54,130 nt of DNA from an uncultured Planctomycetales bacterium (GTDB lineage Bacteria; Planctomycetota; Planctomycetia; Pirellulales; Thermoguttaceae), in the NCBI GenBank assembly GCA_946541595.1, contig CAMNJU010000003.1, positions 1-54,130 of the forward strand. Reading direction: 5' to 3'. Positions 17,401 through 26,119 of this stretch are shown here, piece after piece. Numbering within the stretch: the stretch's first letter is position 1; each line of letters opens with the position of its first letter. A model generated the notes under the pieces. That model searched no databases. It was given only the letters and a program-made list of their open reading frames with translations, and was not told the DNA's origin. Made by a program: the position numbers and the translations under genes.

Positions 17401-20400
17401 GGGTACTGGGAGAACGTGCCCGAGAACGGCGGAATCAAATGCGCGCTCCCCAATAACCGCCGTTTCCTATCGGTCGGCGTCGAATACGTCGTTCACGAAC
17501 AGCCCCTTTCTGGCCTGCGTCAGCTCACGCCGTACTCTCTCGACTGCGATTTGCCGGCTCTTTCTTCGGTCTGGAACGCGTGGACTCCTCCGCAATATCA
17601 GACGGGCAAGGACTCCAAGACGTCGTGGCTTGACGACCGCTTCAACAGCGTGGCGGTATCGAAAATTGTCTCGTTCTTCTCCCGCCGGCCGTCCGTCATG
17701 CGGATTCAAGAGACGGCGCGCCGTTTTTCGACGCGTTTCAGCGCCGTCGACTTACTTTCCGAAGTCGTCGAGCGCGAGCGCAGCAAAGAAGAGGAAAATA
17801 AAAGCGCGGTTCAGTCGCTGGTAGCCGCGGCGTCGAGACGCGCGAACTCGGATTTGACGTGGGGCGCCGTCTTCGGCTCGCAGAAAGTCGTCGACGAGCT
17901 CTTCCTGCCGAACGCCGTCGAGTCGGAATCTGGCGCGTCCGACGGGGCGGCTGGGACGTCGGCGTCGGCCCGCGCGCGAAACGCGGTTCTTTTTGCCGCC
18001 GCGCAGAATCTGCTGACTCCGTCTGAAAAAACAACCTCCGCCGACCCCGCCGAAACGGTCGAGAACGTTCAAAAAACCGATTTGGAAAACCGTACGCCTT
18101 ATGGAGCTTTAGATTATTCGGGACAATCATTTAAGCTGTATATTGACAGGCTGGGACTGTCGAACGTTGCAGTAACGCCCAACGAGCCGCTCCCGAGCGT
18201 TGAAAACGATCCCGCGGAGACGCGCGCCGCGCGAACGCTCGAAGCGGCAGGTCTTGTCCTGCTCTTATTGGACGAAAATACGGCGCTCCTTACGAACGGC
18301 GAGATTCTCTCGTCTACGAATAACGTCCAGTCCTCTCCGCTCGAGGGAGCGGGGATCGCGCGATGCCAGCGTCCGGCCGACGCCGAGCGGCTCCGCACGG
18401 AAATCAACGCAAATTTAGAGGGACGGTACGTTTTGCCCGATTCTTGGAAGACGGCTGAAAATCTCGTCAGTCCGTGGTCGCGCAAGATGCGTTTGGACGC
18501 GCCTCTGGGGTGGAATTGCACGACCGTGCCGCTCAACAATTCGAATACGGGCGTCTTTATCATCAGCCGCTATTTCCTGTGGGCGTTGGAACTGTTCAGT
18601 TTCATTGCTTTCATCATGTTTGCCGCCGGTTTCGGATTCGTCAACGCGCGGTTCAGTTTGGGCGCGTTGGGACTGTGCGCGGCGCTTTTGAACGTCGTCT
18701 TCTTCGAATGGGTGTACGTTCTCCGCGGAATCGCGTGGGGCGCCATGTGCCTCTTACTGCTCTATTATATTAAGCGGCGTTTGCCCGACGGCGTCTTTGC
18801 GCGCTCCGCTTCCGTCCGCTCAGAGGGCGCCGCCGCGCCGAAGAACGCCGACTGGGAACGCGACCCCGATCTGGTTCTCGAAGAGTCGGAAGAGACGTCG
18901 ACGCAGGGATTCGTCGATTTTTCGAAGATTCCTCCGGAAGAGCGTCGGCGTCTGCAGGCTCCGAGCAAGCCCGAGGACGGGAACCGCCGCGGAACGACTA
19001 CTGTGAAGACGATCTTAACCCTTGCGATTACCGCTAGTTTAACGTTGATTATTACGCCCTTCGCCGCGTCGAAGTCCAACGAGCCGCGCGCGGCCGCGAC
19101 GCAGCAAACGGGCACGGTTTCCGGCGCCGAGAAATCCGCCGCCGAGCCCAACGGTTCGGAAAACGGGAACGCCGACGTTTGGACCGAGCCGTACCGCGTC
19201 TTCGTTCCGGTCGACGAACGCCAAGAGAACGTCGGCGAATATTATTGGATTCCGTCCGATTTTTACGAATTCATTGGGAAACGCCTTAAGGAACGCCCCC
19301 GGGAACGCAACTGGCGCGTAATCGACGCGCGATACGACGGCAGCGTGAACTACAACAGCCTGACCGGCGAGACGAGTCTCTTTAATCTGAGGGCGACGTA
19401 TACGATCGCTATGGACGGTCGGAACGCGACGGTCGCTTTTCCGTCGACGCCCCTTGCGCCCGACGTGGGCGCGCGTTTCGATCATCAGACGATCGGGGCC
19501 CCTTACGAGGAGCAAGACGGCGCGTATTACTTTGAAATTGCCGACGTGGAGCCCGGTCTTCACGAGTTAGAAATAACGCTTGCCCCGCCTCCGTTTACCG
19601 AAACGACGGGACAAATTGTGATTCCCGTTTTGAGCGTGCCGTCTTCGAGGCTCTATTTGAGCGTCCCGCGAGACGCGCCCGTGATCGACGCGCCGAACGC
19701 GCTCGGAAAGGTCGAGCGCGTCGCCGACGGAATTGTCGCCGAGCTGGGCGCGGTGAACGAGCTTGTTATATCAAAACGGGATTCGTCCGACCTTGCGAAT
19801 CGGGCGGCGTTCGACGTCGAACAGCTCTTTCTTGTCCGTCCGCGTTCGACGCAAACGGAAGTTCGTTCCGTCTTTCGCGTTCGCACGACCGACGCTCCAA
19901 TTAAGACGCTCGATTTAGAGTGCGATCCCCTTTACGCTTTTTCCGGGTACTGCTCATGCGACGAAGCGGAAATTGAGAGCTACGAACCTCCGACTCAGGC
20001 GAACAACGCCATTCATATAACGTTCCGCGAACCGGTCGACAAATCGATTACGGTCCGCGTGAATTTTGTCGCGAGGAATTTTTCCGGATTTGGCAAGATT
20101 CAATTTCCCAAAATAACGGCGCGCGGCGCGCGTTCGACGAAGAGTTGGCTGGCGATTGCCGATCTGGCCGAGTTTGAACTGGAAAGGCCGCTGAATACGA
20201 CCGTAACGGAAAAGGCGTTTCTCGAGGCATGGGGCGACGAATCGGAAAAAGTCGCCGCCGCATACGACTTAGCGATTCAGCCAGACTCCGCGCTCATCTC
20301 GCTCAAAGCGAACGTGACCGTTCCGGACGTGTCTTTCTTTGAGACGGTCGTCTTCGGCGCGACGGAAACGGAAACGGCGCTCGAAACAAAGATTACGTCC

Positions 20401-23181
20401 GAGTCGGAGCTCTTTCGTTTAACGATCGACGTGCCGCGGCCCTTTGCGGTCGACACGCTCGCGCTCTTCGACGAGACCGGCGCGCCGTCCCCCGCCCCAA
20501 AATATTTCCAGACGGAGGACGGAGTTACGCTCGTCTTTGCCGCGCCGATTAAAGGTTCTGCGAAACTTCGCATGACGGGTCGAATTCGATCGAAAGTCGA
20601 CGCTGTTCAACCGTTCCCGCTCTTCTATTTCCGTCATGTTTCGTACGCGTCGCGCCGCGTCGCCGTATACTGTCGGCCCGACGTCTATTTGGATTGGAAT
20701 CCTCCCTTGGATTGGATTCCCCTGACGGAAGACGAGTTCGAGAACGTCGATACGGAACTTCAGCCGGCTCCGCAGCCGACAGAAAACAGACACGTTGATT
20801 CGTATGTCCTTAAATTATTTACGTCCGAAGAGATACCGACGGGCGTTTTCAGTCCGAACGCTCCCGAGAACGCGCTGAATACGTCCGAGAGCGGAGATCG
20901 GGCCGAAATCGACGCCGAAGACGCCGCGAAGGAGCTCAACGCCGGTCCGACGCTAGCCGTTCGCGCAAACCGAACGTCGTTTGAGGGGAGCGAACATACC
21001 TTCTTATTTCCTTATAAAACAGAAGGATCCGCAGCGTCGGGCGACGTCGGCCGTCCTGTAAAGTGGCGCGCGCGGGTCTTTTTTGACTTATCGGCGATCG
21101 AGGGGCGTTTTGACCGTTTTCTCATTCTCGCCGACGAAGCGTTCGATTGGAAATTTGAAGATCTCGATCCCGATCTCGTCGTCACAGAGACCACGACCTT
21201 TACGGGCGCGCCCGCCATATCCGTTGAATCGGAAAGGGCGTTTCACGGCAAGACGCGTCTTAGTTTGGTCGCGGACTTCAAAAACAGTTCCGACAGTATC
21301 CGCCTTCCGCGGTTCCAACTTACTCCAAGCTCCCCGCGCGAGGATATGACTCGAGTCGAGAGACGCGTCTTTTTGCCCGAGCAGAAGGAAGAGACCGGGA
21401 TTATTCTGAACGGCAATTCGGAAAAGGCCGGCGCCGATTCGAAGAAAGCTTCGCGCTGGAACTGGCAGAAGACGGGGCTCGTTTCCCTTCAGGAGACGAC
21501 GCTCGGTTCGCAGAAGGTCAATAAGTCGACGCAGGCTCTCGCTCAAGCGGGCGTAATACAGCCGCCTTCGGACGACTCGGCTCTGGCTTCTACCGTATTT
21601 AATATATCGAACGAATTCCAGCAAGTGGCGGACGACTCTGGCCTGCAGTTCAAAGATTTTCAGGCGTACAAGCGTCTTCCGTCGGCGAGCGCGGCGCTCT
21701 CGTCCCGTAAGAACGACGTCGCCGTTTCCCGCGCGACGCACTCGTTTTACGTGAACGCGAACAAGGAATTCTTCGGTAAATCGTCCTTTACGATTCGTCC
21801 CAGCGAATTGGGAACGTGTCAGATTATCGTTCCTGAAGAGTTCCAGCTCCTAGAGGCGACGGTCAACGGGTCGCACTGCGGCGTTAAGCGGGACGGGAAT
21901 TCGTGGACCGTCGATCTTTCATCGACCCCTTACGTTAAACGGCTTGTTATCGGATATCGCGGACTCGTGCGTTCCGGTCCCGAAGTCAAGCGGATATACG
22001 GCGTAAAGAACGCGCCCGTCCTTTCGCTCGAACTGCCGAGGATTGTCGGTTCGACGCCCGAAAGAACCGTTTGGATTTGCGCCTTTGAAGGGCTTGGCGC
22101 CGACGTAACACGTTGGCAAGTATATCATTGCGACGACCTTCAAAAACAGAAGCCTCTGTCGCGGGAAGATCGAGCGCGCGCCGAACGCGAGCCGATCTCC
22201 ATGGCGGACGCGAGCGAACTCATTTTCCGCATTCAAGTGGAAAAAGCCGCCTCTCTTCTCGACGCCTACGAGAGCGACCTGTCGCACTTTAACGGCGTTA
22301 ACGACGACGATCTGCCGAGACTGCTCGCGTGGTGGGATCGCGAATGGCGTGAAAACGAGAGCGCCGTTTCGCAGTTTTCCTATCCTGCAGCCTCTTCCGG
22401 GGGCGGCCCCGCGTCGCGACCCCTGACGGACCGCCAGATCCGCGCGTTTTATCTCGTGTCGAACGGCGTTGTTTTGGACGCGCCAACCGACGTGAGCGAA
22501 ACGGTTTCCCTTTGGAACGCCGAGCGATATCGGGAGACGATGGAGCAGAAGAAGAAACTCGACGACGCGTACCGGCCCGACTTCGTTGAAGCTCCGTACG
22601 AGTCCGCCTACGCCTCGCCTGAAACGCTGTGGGCGTACGGATCCGGAAATTCGACGAGACTTCTGTTTGGATCGTCAAACGGAAAGGTGAATCAAGTTGT
22701 CTTCGCGGCGACGCCAAGATCGCTGGGGTTCCTGTTTACGCGTTACGCGACGACCATTTGGATTTTGGCGCTCACTGCAGTCTTGATTCATATGCTCCGT
22801 CCGAAATCGCGCGCGCGCCGCATTAAGAGCTTGGTATTCGGCAGTTTCGTTATCCTCTGGGCGATCGTGTTCTTCTGGCTCGATAAGAAGCTTATCGGGA
22901 TCGTGGGCGCGTTCCTCTTCTCTTTCGGACCGGCGGTTATTTCCTCGCTATGGCGCAGATTGCGCGAGTCGAGGAAGCGGCATGTTGTGCCCGTCGAAAT
23001 ACCCGACGACGACGATTCCAAGAGCGAACCGGGCCGCGTTAAAGACTTTATGTACGAAGAGGAACCCGGTACGACAGAAGCGCTTGGCGAGGCCAAAGTC
23101 CCGCCCCCGGCGAATTACGAGGACGCGACGAAGAACGGTTCGGACGACGGGTCGGATCAAATTCCCGAATTGATTGACTGA
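14455..23181 (+). CDS. giant membrane-anchored exported protein with two related halves (about 2908 residues)
   Basis: ATG 14455 is preferred because GGGAG lies nine bases upstream; a GTG at 14431 would overlap the previous stop by four bases. The order is: signal peptide (about 10-36); first ectodomain to about residue 1365; two or three membrane helices (about 1367-1440); a cytoplasmic-looking charged linker with EESEETSTQGFVDFSKIPP; another single hydrophobic helix (about 1515-1537); second ectodomain from about 1560 beginning YRVFVPVDERQENVGEYYW; membrane helices (about 2760-2835); and an acidic tail ending IPELID. The two halves repeat the architecture of the 1348-residue neighbour, including a (V/I)(N/D)G...V.Y beta unit near 17377-17500 and 21856-21960. 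It looks like a fusion of two module copies. No enzyme motif was seen. Confidence 0.88.
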   Translation: MTWGSAITDTTTSARRRLACRALFALLAFALGAAARASDPASTAPSPAPANQTSEPGPQDSESAFPGFRFWKAPAASIERWPWEDGKYYPIRVKLFNEWLETESEVERLRAEEDVLLHGVVPSLRIDGKLDGATLEGEGVYTTTATLAAENADLEKAESALYRLQPFSFAISPFTDGSPDAKYALDQTLEESVAVYPDGRLYLPNSREMKRKFKWSQRGKFDKLGRVSFDFAFPTATSVEMTFETPSDAEVAVTNGIVQEISSGASDAASASNPNAESDPVAAPSPVSAPSVRKWRVLFGGLPNATVLVTRTKDPAYAERRLAGVRQELTYRVTREGLNLTSRFEFESTAAPPENVELMLDDPLGLVELSWANQEEGDLKPLFEKVDGATKILVRFPKFDAGSFGALKVSAFCRVKLDEEYRLPSVRLSGVGLTWKETVCRLAVEPPLALTSVAPDRCMQSRDSQRIPDKTADELAFKFFEADAALNIKLRQLRSNPPFDSVTDCMLGGDVFAKTTVFFKFKDGDDLRVAVPIAPGWRVDSALGAAGEAISWFCVDEPVGGSKESADEQKTAKTVQKLYLTFKKEALASQPTRVVLSARKNYSDSERIDVDGLCPIDLTDNLFGAHALVLRSESSSQVNLLNQDGKPFVNQKTTPNFIFGESYLRDASPASLGGTRLYFGPQSLGVYAVLSNTRTNYSTSGTCACVFKDVEETSDRTGERYKKGIFTERWRLHCEPTSGSRVDRLVFFATSPASAEKEADGDSRELETPWKWSTSAEPGRYYLALPLSKEEVEALKTPAGYDAYEIRLTTSRSVPFDVNLSYQTSFGKEGAQLPLILLPESANSSFEVVVESPLEMPFEIAELKNLTESTPPFSLPNEYESLKKAFRYLPNLPQSDETPDADTSPVNLKLTVKFPTDAELKSGLDVAAWCWNVTLDSFHESAGLVRTRAVYMIENHGVQEVKFTPRHPDLVTVKRVWIDGREGYWENVPENGGIKCALPNNRRFLSVGVEYVVHEQPLSGLRQLTPYSLDCDLPALSSVWNAWTPPQYQTGKDSKTSWLDDRFNSVAVSKIVSFFSRRPSVMRIQETARRFSTRFSAVDLLSEVVERERSKEEENKSAVQSLVAAASRRANSDLTWGAVFGSQKVVDELFLPNAVESESGASDGAAGTSASARARNAVLFAAAQNLLTPSEKTTSADPAETVENVQKTDLENRTPYGALDYSGQSFKLYIDRLGLSNVAVTPNEPLPSVENDPAETRAARTLEAAGLVLLLLDENTALLTNGEILSSTNNVQSSPLEGAGIARCQRPADAERLRTEINANLEGRYVLPDSWKTAENLVSPWSRKMRLDAPLGWNCTTVPLNNSNTGVFIISRYFLWALELFSFIAFIMFAAGFGFVNARFSLGALGLCAALLNVVFFEWVYVLRGIAWGAMCLLLLYYIKRRLPDGVFARSASVRSEGAAAPKNADWERDPDLVLEESEETSTQGFVDFSKIPPEERRRLQAPSKPEDGNRRGTTTVKTILTLAITASLTLIITPFAASKSNEPRAAATQQTGTVSGAEKSAAEPNGSENGNADVWTEPYRVFVPVDERQENVGEYYWIPSDFYEFIGKRLKERPRERNWRVIDARYDGSVNYNSLTGETSLFNLRATYTIAMDGRNATVAFPSTPLAPDVGARFDHQTIGAPYEEQDGAYYFEIADVEPGLHELEITLAPPPFTETTGQIVIPVLSVPSSRLYLSVPRDAPVIDAPNALGKVERVADGIVAELGAVNELVISKRDSSDLANRAAFDVEQLFLVRPRSTQTEVRSVFRVRTTDAPIKTLDLECDPLYAFSGYCSCDEAEIESYEPPTQANNAIHITFREPVDKSITVRVNFVARNFSGFGKIQFPKITARGARSTKSWLAIADLAEFELERPLNTTVTEKAFLEAWGDESEKVAAAYDLAIQPDSALISLKANVTVPDVSFFETVVFGATETETALETKITSESELFRLTIDVPRPFAVDTLALFDETGAPSPAPKYFQTEDGVTLVFAAPIKGSAKLRMTGRIRSKVDAVQPFPLFYFRHVSYASRRVAVYCRPDVYLDWNPPLDWIPLTEDEFENVDTELQPAPQPTENRHVDSYVLKLFTSEEIPTGVFSPNAPENALNTSESGDRAEIDAEDAAKELNAGPTLAVRANRTSFEGSEHTFLFPYKTEGSAASGDVGRPVKWRARVFFDLSAIEGRFDRFLILADEAFDWKFEDLDPDLVVTETTTFTGAPAISVESERAFHGKTRLSLVADFKNSSDSIRLPRFQLTPSSPREDMTRVERRVFLPEQKEETGIILNGNSEKAGADSKKASRWNWQKTGLVSLQETTLGSQKVNKSTQALAQAGVIQPPSDDSALASTVFNISNEFQQVADDSGLQFKDFQAYKRLPSASAALSSRKNDVAVSRATHSFYVNANKEFFGKSSFTIRPSELGTCQIIVPEEFQLLEATVNGSHCGVKRDGNSWTVDLSSTPYVKRLVIGYRGLVRSGPEVKRIYGVKNAPVLSLELPRIVGSTPERTVWICAFEGLGADVTRWQVYHCDDLQKQKPLSREDRARAEREPISMADASELIFRIQVEKAASLLDAYESDLSHFNGVNDDDLPRLLAWWDREWRENESAVSQFSYPAASSGGGPASRPLTDRQIRAFYLVSNGVVLDAPTDVSETVSLWNAERYRETMEQKKKLDDAYRPDFVEAPYESAYASPETLWAYGSGNSTRLLFGSSNGKVNQVVFAATPRSLGFLFTRYATTIWILALTAVLIHMLRPKSRARRIKSLVFGSFVILWAIVFFWLDKKLIGIVGAFLFSFGPAVISSLWRRLRESRKRHVVPVEIPDDDDSKSEPGRVKDFMYEEEPGTTEALGEAKVPPPANYEDATKNGSDDGSDQIPELID

Positions 23182-23252
23182 CGCGGTTCGCGCCGTGATG
23201 ATTTCTCTATTTCGGACGGTCGAAGCGCGGATTCTTGGACGCGCGCCGGAAC

Positions 23253-23281
23253 TTGACAGTTCGCGCGCGCGGATATATAAT
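23253..23281 (+). promoter_or_regulatory. perfect consensus sigma70 promoter without an adjacent gene
   Basis: TTGACA (23253-23258), exactly 17 bases, TATAAT (23276-23281). The next credible start codon is more than 350 bases away at 23635 and has its own closer promoter. Confidence 0.75.
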
Positions 23282-23615
23282 GACGCGGATTATTTATACC
23301 GCCGCGTTTGTCGGCGGGCCGCCCTGTTACGCGGCGTTAAACGCGCGCTCCTGCCAGAAACGCCTGCGCGCGTTCCGTATGAAGCCGAAAGAAAACGCGC
23401 AGCCTTTTGTCCGCCCGCCCCTTTGACGAACGCGCGGCGAAAGCGCTTTCCGGCGTCGATTGGAGATTCGCGCCAAACCTTTTGTTACCACCGCCCTCGC
23501 GACGTCCTCGCACCTTCCGCGGAGTTGAGTTCCGCGTCTTGGCCGTCCGGGGCAGACCCCGCGCCTTGCGGCTCCGCCGGCCGCGGAGGTCGTTAGAAGA
23601 GCACAAATAACAAAA
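23282..23615 (+). other. gene-free, GC-rich interval behind a consensus promoter (possible ncRNA or long leader)
   Basis: No convincing coding frame: the only local frame with an ATG (23235-23426) starts upstream of the promoter. The interval contains a CGCGGA/TTCCGCG hairpin near 23519-23537 and other GC-rich complementarity (GGCTCCGCCGGCC). It does not show the conserved cores of RNase P RNA, tmRNA, SRP RNA or 6S RNA that I would recognise. Confidence 0.4.
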
Positions 23616-23621
23616 TACAAT
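23593..23621 (+). promoter_or_regulatory. proximal promoter giving a nearly leaderless mRNA
   Basis: TTAGAA (23593-23598), 17-base spacer, TACAAT (23616-23621). Transcription would start about seven bases before the ATG at 23635, which has no Shine-Dalgarno. Confidence 0.55.
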
Positions 23622-23634
23622 AGTTTATTTTCAC

Positions 23635-26055
23635 ATGTCACGAGAGAAAAAACCGAGCGATTGGGACGACTTACAACGTATGCTGAGCGGAGACGACGCG
23701 TCTGCCGACGCCGCCGCGGAATCTGAACCGAAAAAGACGGTCAAGAGTAAAAAGCAGGACGACCGCAAAGCGAAAGCGCCGAAGAAAAAGCCCGCCGCCG
23801 ATCCGAAAAAAGTCGAAGAGGCGTTGGTAAGCGTATCTCGCGAATCGCTGAGCGCCGACAAAGTCGATACGATGTTGGCCACGGCTGCCGCGGCGGTCGC
23901 GCCGAAGAAGTCTCGCGCGCCGAAAGTCGAAGAAGCGGCCGCTGAAGAGAAGGCGAAGCCGAAGCGTCGCCGCCGAACGAAGCCGGCTACTCCGGAAGAA
24001 GAAGAGAAGGACGTTGCGATCGGCGGTCTTATTGAGCAGATCGAACGCGTCGCGCGCAAAAAGGCGTCGGAAAACGCGAAATCAAAGAAGGCGAAAGAAT
24101 CCGCTAAGAAAGAGCCTGCCGCCGAAGAACAGACCGTCGCGGAACCGATTGCCGAAGAACAGGTTGTCGCGGAATCTGCCGTTGAAATTCAGGTCGCCGC
24201 GGAACCTGTCGTCGAAGAGACCGCCGAAACGCCGGTCGTTGAAGAGTCGGGCGTTGAAGAACAGGCTGCGGAAGAGGCGTTCGTTGATCCGATCTCGATT
24301 TTGGCGCAAGACGACGGCGCCGACGAAGAGCCGCTCCCGCATTTCCTCTTTTCCGATTCAACGCCAGACGTCGAGGCGGCGCCGGCCGTCGAGGAGCCTG
24401 CTCAGCCTGAGCCCGCGCAGCCGGAACCCGAAGCCGTCGAGACGGTTCAGGACAGTTGGTCCGCGCTTATGAATTCGCTCGAATCGAACGACGGGTCTCT
24501 TGAGCTCGATTGGTCTGTGGAGTCTGCCAAAGAAGAGCCGTCTGTTGAAGAACCTGTTGAGGAATCCGTCGAAGAAGTCGCGGAAGATTCTGAAGCGGAC
24601 GAATTTGTCGAAGAAGACGCCGCGGAAGAGCCGCAAGAGATTGCGGAGGAAGAAGAGACCGTCGCGGAGGAAGAGACTGCGGCTGAAGAAGCGGAAGAAG
24701 TCTCGCCTGTCCAAGAGGAATTAGGCGGCTTCGCCGACTTTTTCGCGACGCCCGACGCCGACGCGCAAGAGATTTCGACGAGCTTCTTCTTCGACGGCGC
24801 CGCCGCGGAATCAGACGCCGTCGAACCGGCCCAAGAGGAAGAGACGCCGGAAGCCGTCGAGAGCGACGCGGAGCAGACGAAACCCAAGACGGTCGAGGGA
24901 TTTGACGCGAGCTTCTGGGACGTCGACGACTCCATTGACGTCCAATGGGGCGCGCCCGCTGAAGAGCCGGAACACGCGACCGTTGCGGAAGTTCCGCAAG
25001 AGGCGGCTGCGGCTGAGCCGGAAGCCGCCGCAGAGGAGGAGCCCGTCGAAGATTCCGCGCCGGAGTATATCGAAGACGTTACGGACGTCGATTTCGACAG
25101 CGACGACAATCTCCAGGCGTTCTTTGGATCCGCAAGCGCGGAAGAGGAACTGGGGTTTGGATCCTTCGGAGCGGTCAAAGAGAAGAAGAGCGCCCCGAAA
25201 AAGGACGAATCGAAGAAGGCTAAGGCGCCGGCTCCGTCGAAAAAGACCGAAAAGACTGAAAAGACCGAGTCGAAGAAAGAGGAACCCAAGCGCGAGCCGA
25301 AACGCCGTCAGGCGGAAAAGCAAGCTCCCGCGGCGGAAGAGGTTTTCGCCCCCGCGCCGTCGGAAAACGAAGAGCGCGCCGAGCGCCGTCCGCGCCGCGA
25401 GCGTTTTGAGCGTCCTGAAAGCCAAGAGCGGCCCGAACGTATTGAGCGGCCCGAACGTCAGGAACGTGCTGAGCGCGGCGAACGTACTGAGCGTCAGGAG
25501 AGGGCGGAACGTTATGAACGTCCGGAACGCCAAGAGCGTGCTGAGCGCGGCGAACGTACTGAGCGTCAGGAGAGGGCGGAACGTTATGAACGTCCCGAAC
25601 GCGGCGAACGTCCTGAGCGCGGTTCGCGACGCGTTTACGACGTGGAAGACGTGTTTGACGAGCAGCCTGAAGTACGCGCCGAGTCTCCGCGCGAACGTTC
25701 GCGCCGCAATCGCCGCGACTATGACGACGAACCCCGGCGCGACTGCGAAACGCGCGATTATGGCGGCGCGCCGGAAGAAGAACCGCGGGCGCGTCAGCGC
25801 GGTTCGCGGCGCGATTACGACGACGATTACGAGCCGCAGCCTCGCGAACGCCGCCGCGAGCCGAGCGCTTCTGAGCCGCAGGAACAGCGCGAACGGCGCG
25901 AACCTCGCGAACGCGCGCAGCGCAGTCCGCGCGACGCCGAAGAGCGAACCGGCGAACGTCGGCCCACGCCTATCCTTCCGAGTTGGGAAGAGGCGTCTTC
26001 GTACGTCGTGAATTTCAATTTGAGCCGCCGCAACCGCCGCGGGCGCAATAAGTGA
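23635..26055 (+). CDS. highly charged, repetitive, probably disordered protein (806 residues)
   Basis: No signal peptide or membrane helix, so probably cytoplasmic. The N-terminus (REKKPSDWDDLQRMLSGDD) leads into a Lys/Ala region (about 35-160), a long Glu/Ala/Val acidic region (about 160-500) and an Arg/Glu/Pro region (about 540-806) with two copies of a 24-residue repeat, ending in FNLSRRNRRGRNK. Short hydrophobic/aromatic islands interrupt the acidic part: LELDWSVES, LGGFADFFATP, FDASFWDVDDSIDVQWG, LGFGSFGAV. Such islands in disordered, charge-segregated chains are typical of scaffold or RNA-binding proteins; the RER/RRR-rich end suggests nucleic acid contact, by inference only. It might be a planctomycete analogue of the disordered part of an RNA-processing scaffold. 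It terminates at a strong hairpin. The function is unknown. Confidence 0.85.
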   Translation: MSREKKPSDWDDLQRMLSGDDASADAAAESEPKKTVKSKKQDDRKAKAPKKKPAADPKKVEEALVSVSRESLSADKVDTMLATAAAAVAPKKSRAPKVEEAAAEEKAKPKRRRRTKPATPEEEEKDVAIGGLIEQIERVARKKASENAKSKKAKESAKKEPAAEEQTVAEPIAEEQVVAESAVEIQVAAEPVVEETAETPVVEESGVEEQAAEEAFVDPISILAQDDGADEEPLPHFLFSDSTPDVEAAPAVEEPAQPEPAQPEPEAVETVQDSWSALMNSLESNDGSLELDWSVESAKEEPSVEEPVEESVEEVAEDSEADEFVEEDAAEEPQEIAEEEETVAEEETAAEEAEEVSPVQEELGGFADFFATPDADAQEISTSFFFDGAAAESDAVEPAQEEETPEAVESDAEQTKPKTVEGFDASFWDVDDSIDVQWGAPAEEPEHATVAEVPQEAAAAEPEAAAEEEPVEDSAPEYIEDVTDVDFDSDDNLQAFFGSASAEEELGFGSFGAVKEKKSAPKKDESKKAKAPAPSKKTEKTEKTESKKEEPKREPKRRQAEKQAPAAEEVFAPAPSENEERAERRPRRERFERPESQERPERIERPERQERAERGERTERQERAERYERPERQERAERGERTERQERAERYERPERGERPERGSRRVYDVEDVFDEQPEVRAESPRERSRRNRRDYDDEPRRDCETRDYGGAPEEEPRARQRGSRRDYDDDYEPQPRERRREPSASEPQEQRERREPRERAQRSPRDAEERTGERRPTPILPSWEEASSYVVNFNLSRRNRRGRNK
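25465..25608 (+). repeat. 72-bp coding tandem repeat, two units
   Basis: Two nearly identical 72-bp units (25465-25536, 25537-25608) encode the 24-residue Arg/Glu/Pro-rich repeat of the disordered protein (ERAERGERTERQERAERYER is the core). The coding frame is preserved; it is not a CRISPR array. Confidence 0.9.
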
Positions 26056-26086
26056 TCTGCGGCGCGAACGCGTTGCAAGTTTGTAA

Positions 26087-26119
26087 GAAAGCCGTCTTCT
26101 CCGTGAAGGCGGTTTTTTT
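26087..26119 (+). terminator. intrinsic terminator after the disordered-protein gene
   Basis: Stem CCGTCTTC (26092-26099) with GAAGGCGG (26105-26112), including one G-T pair, loop of five, then seven T. Confidence 0.85.

Noticed and set aside
23235..23426. 63-codon frame across the consensus promoter
   Set aside because: Its start lies upstream of the promoter and its frame runs through the -35 and -10 elements.
25441..25620. Possible CRISPR-like repeat array
   Set aside because: The repeats are 72 bp, adjacent without spacers, in frame, and encode an Arg/Glu-rich protein repeat.
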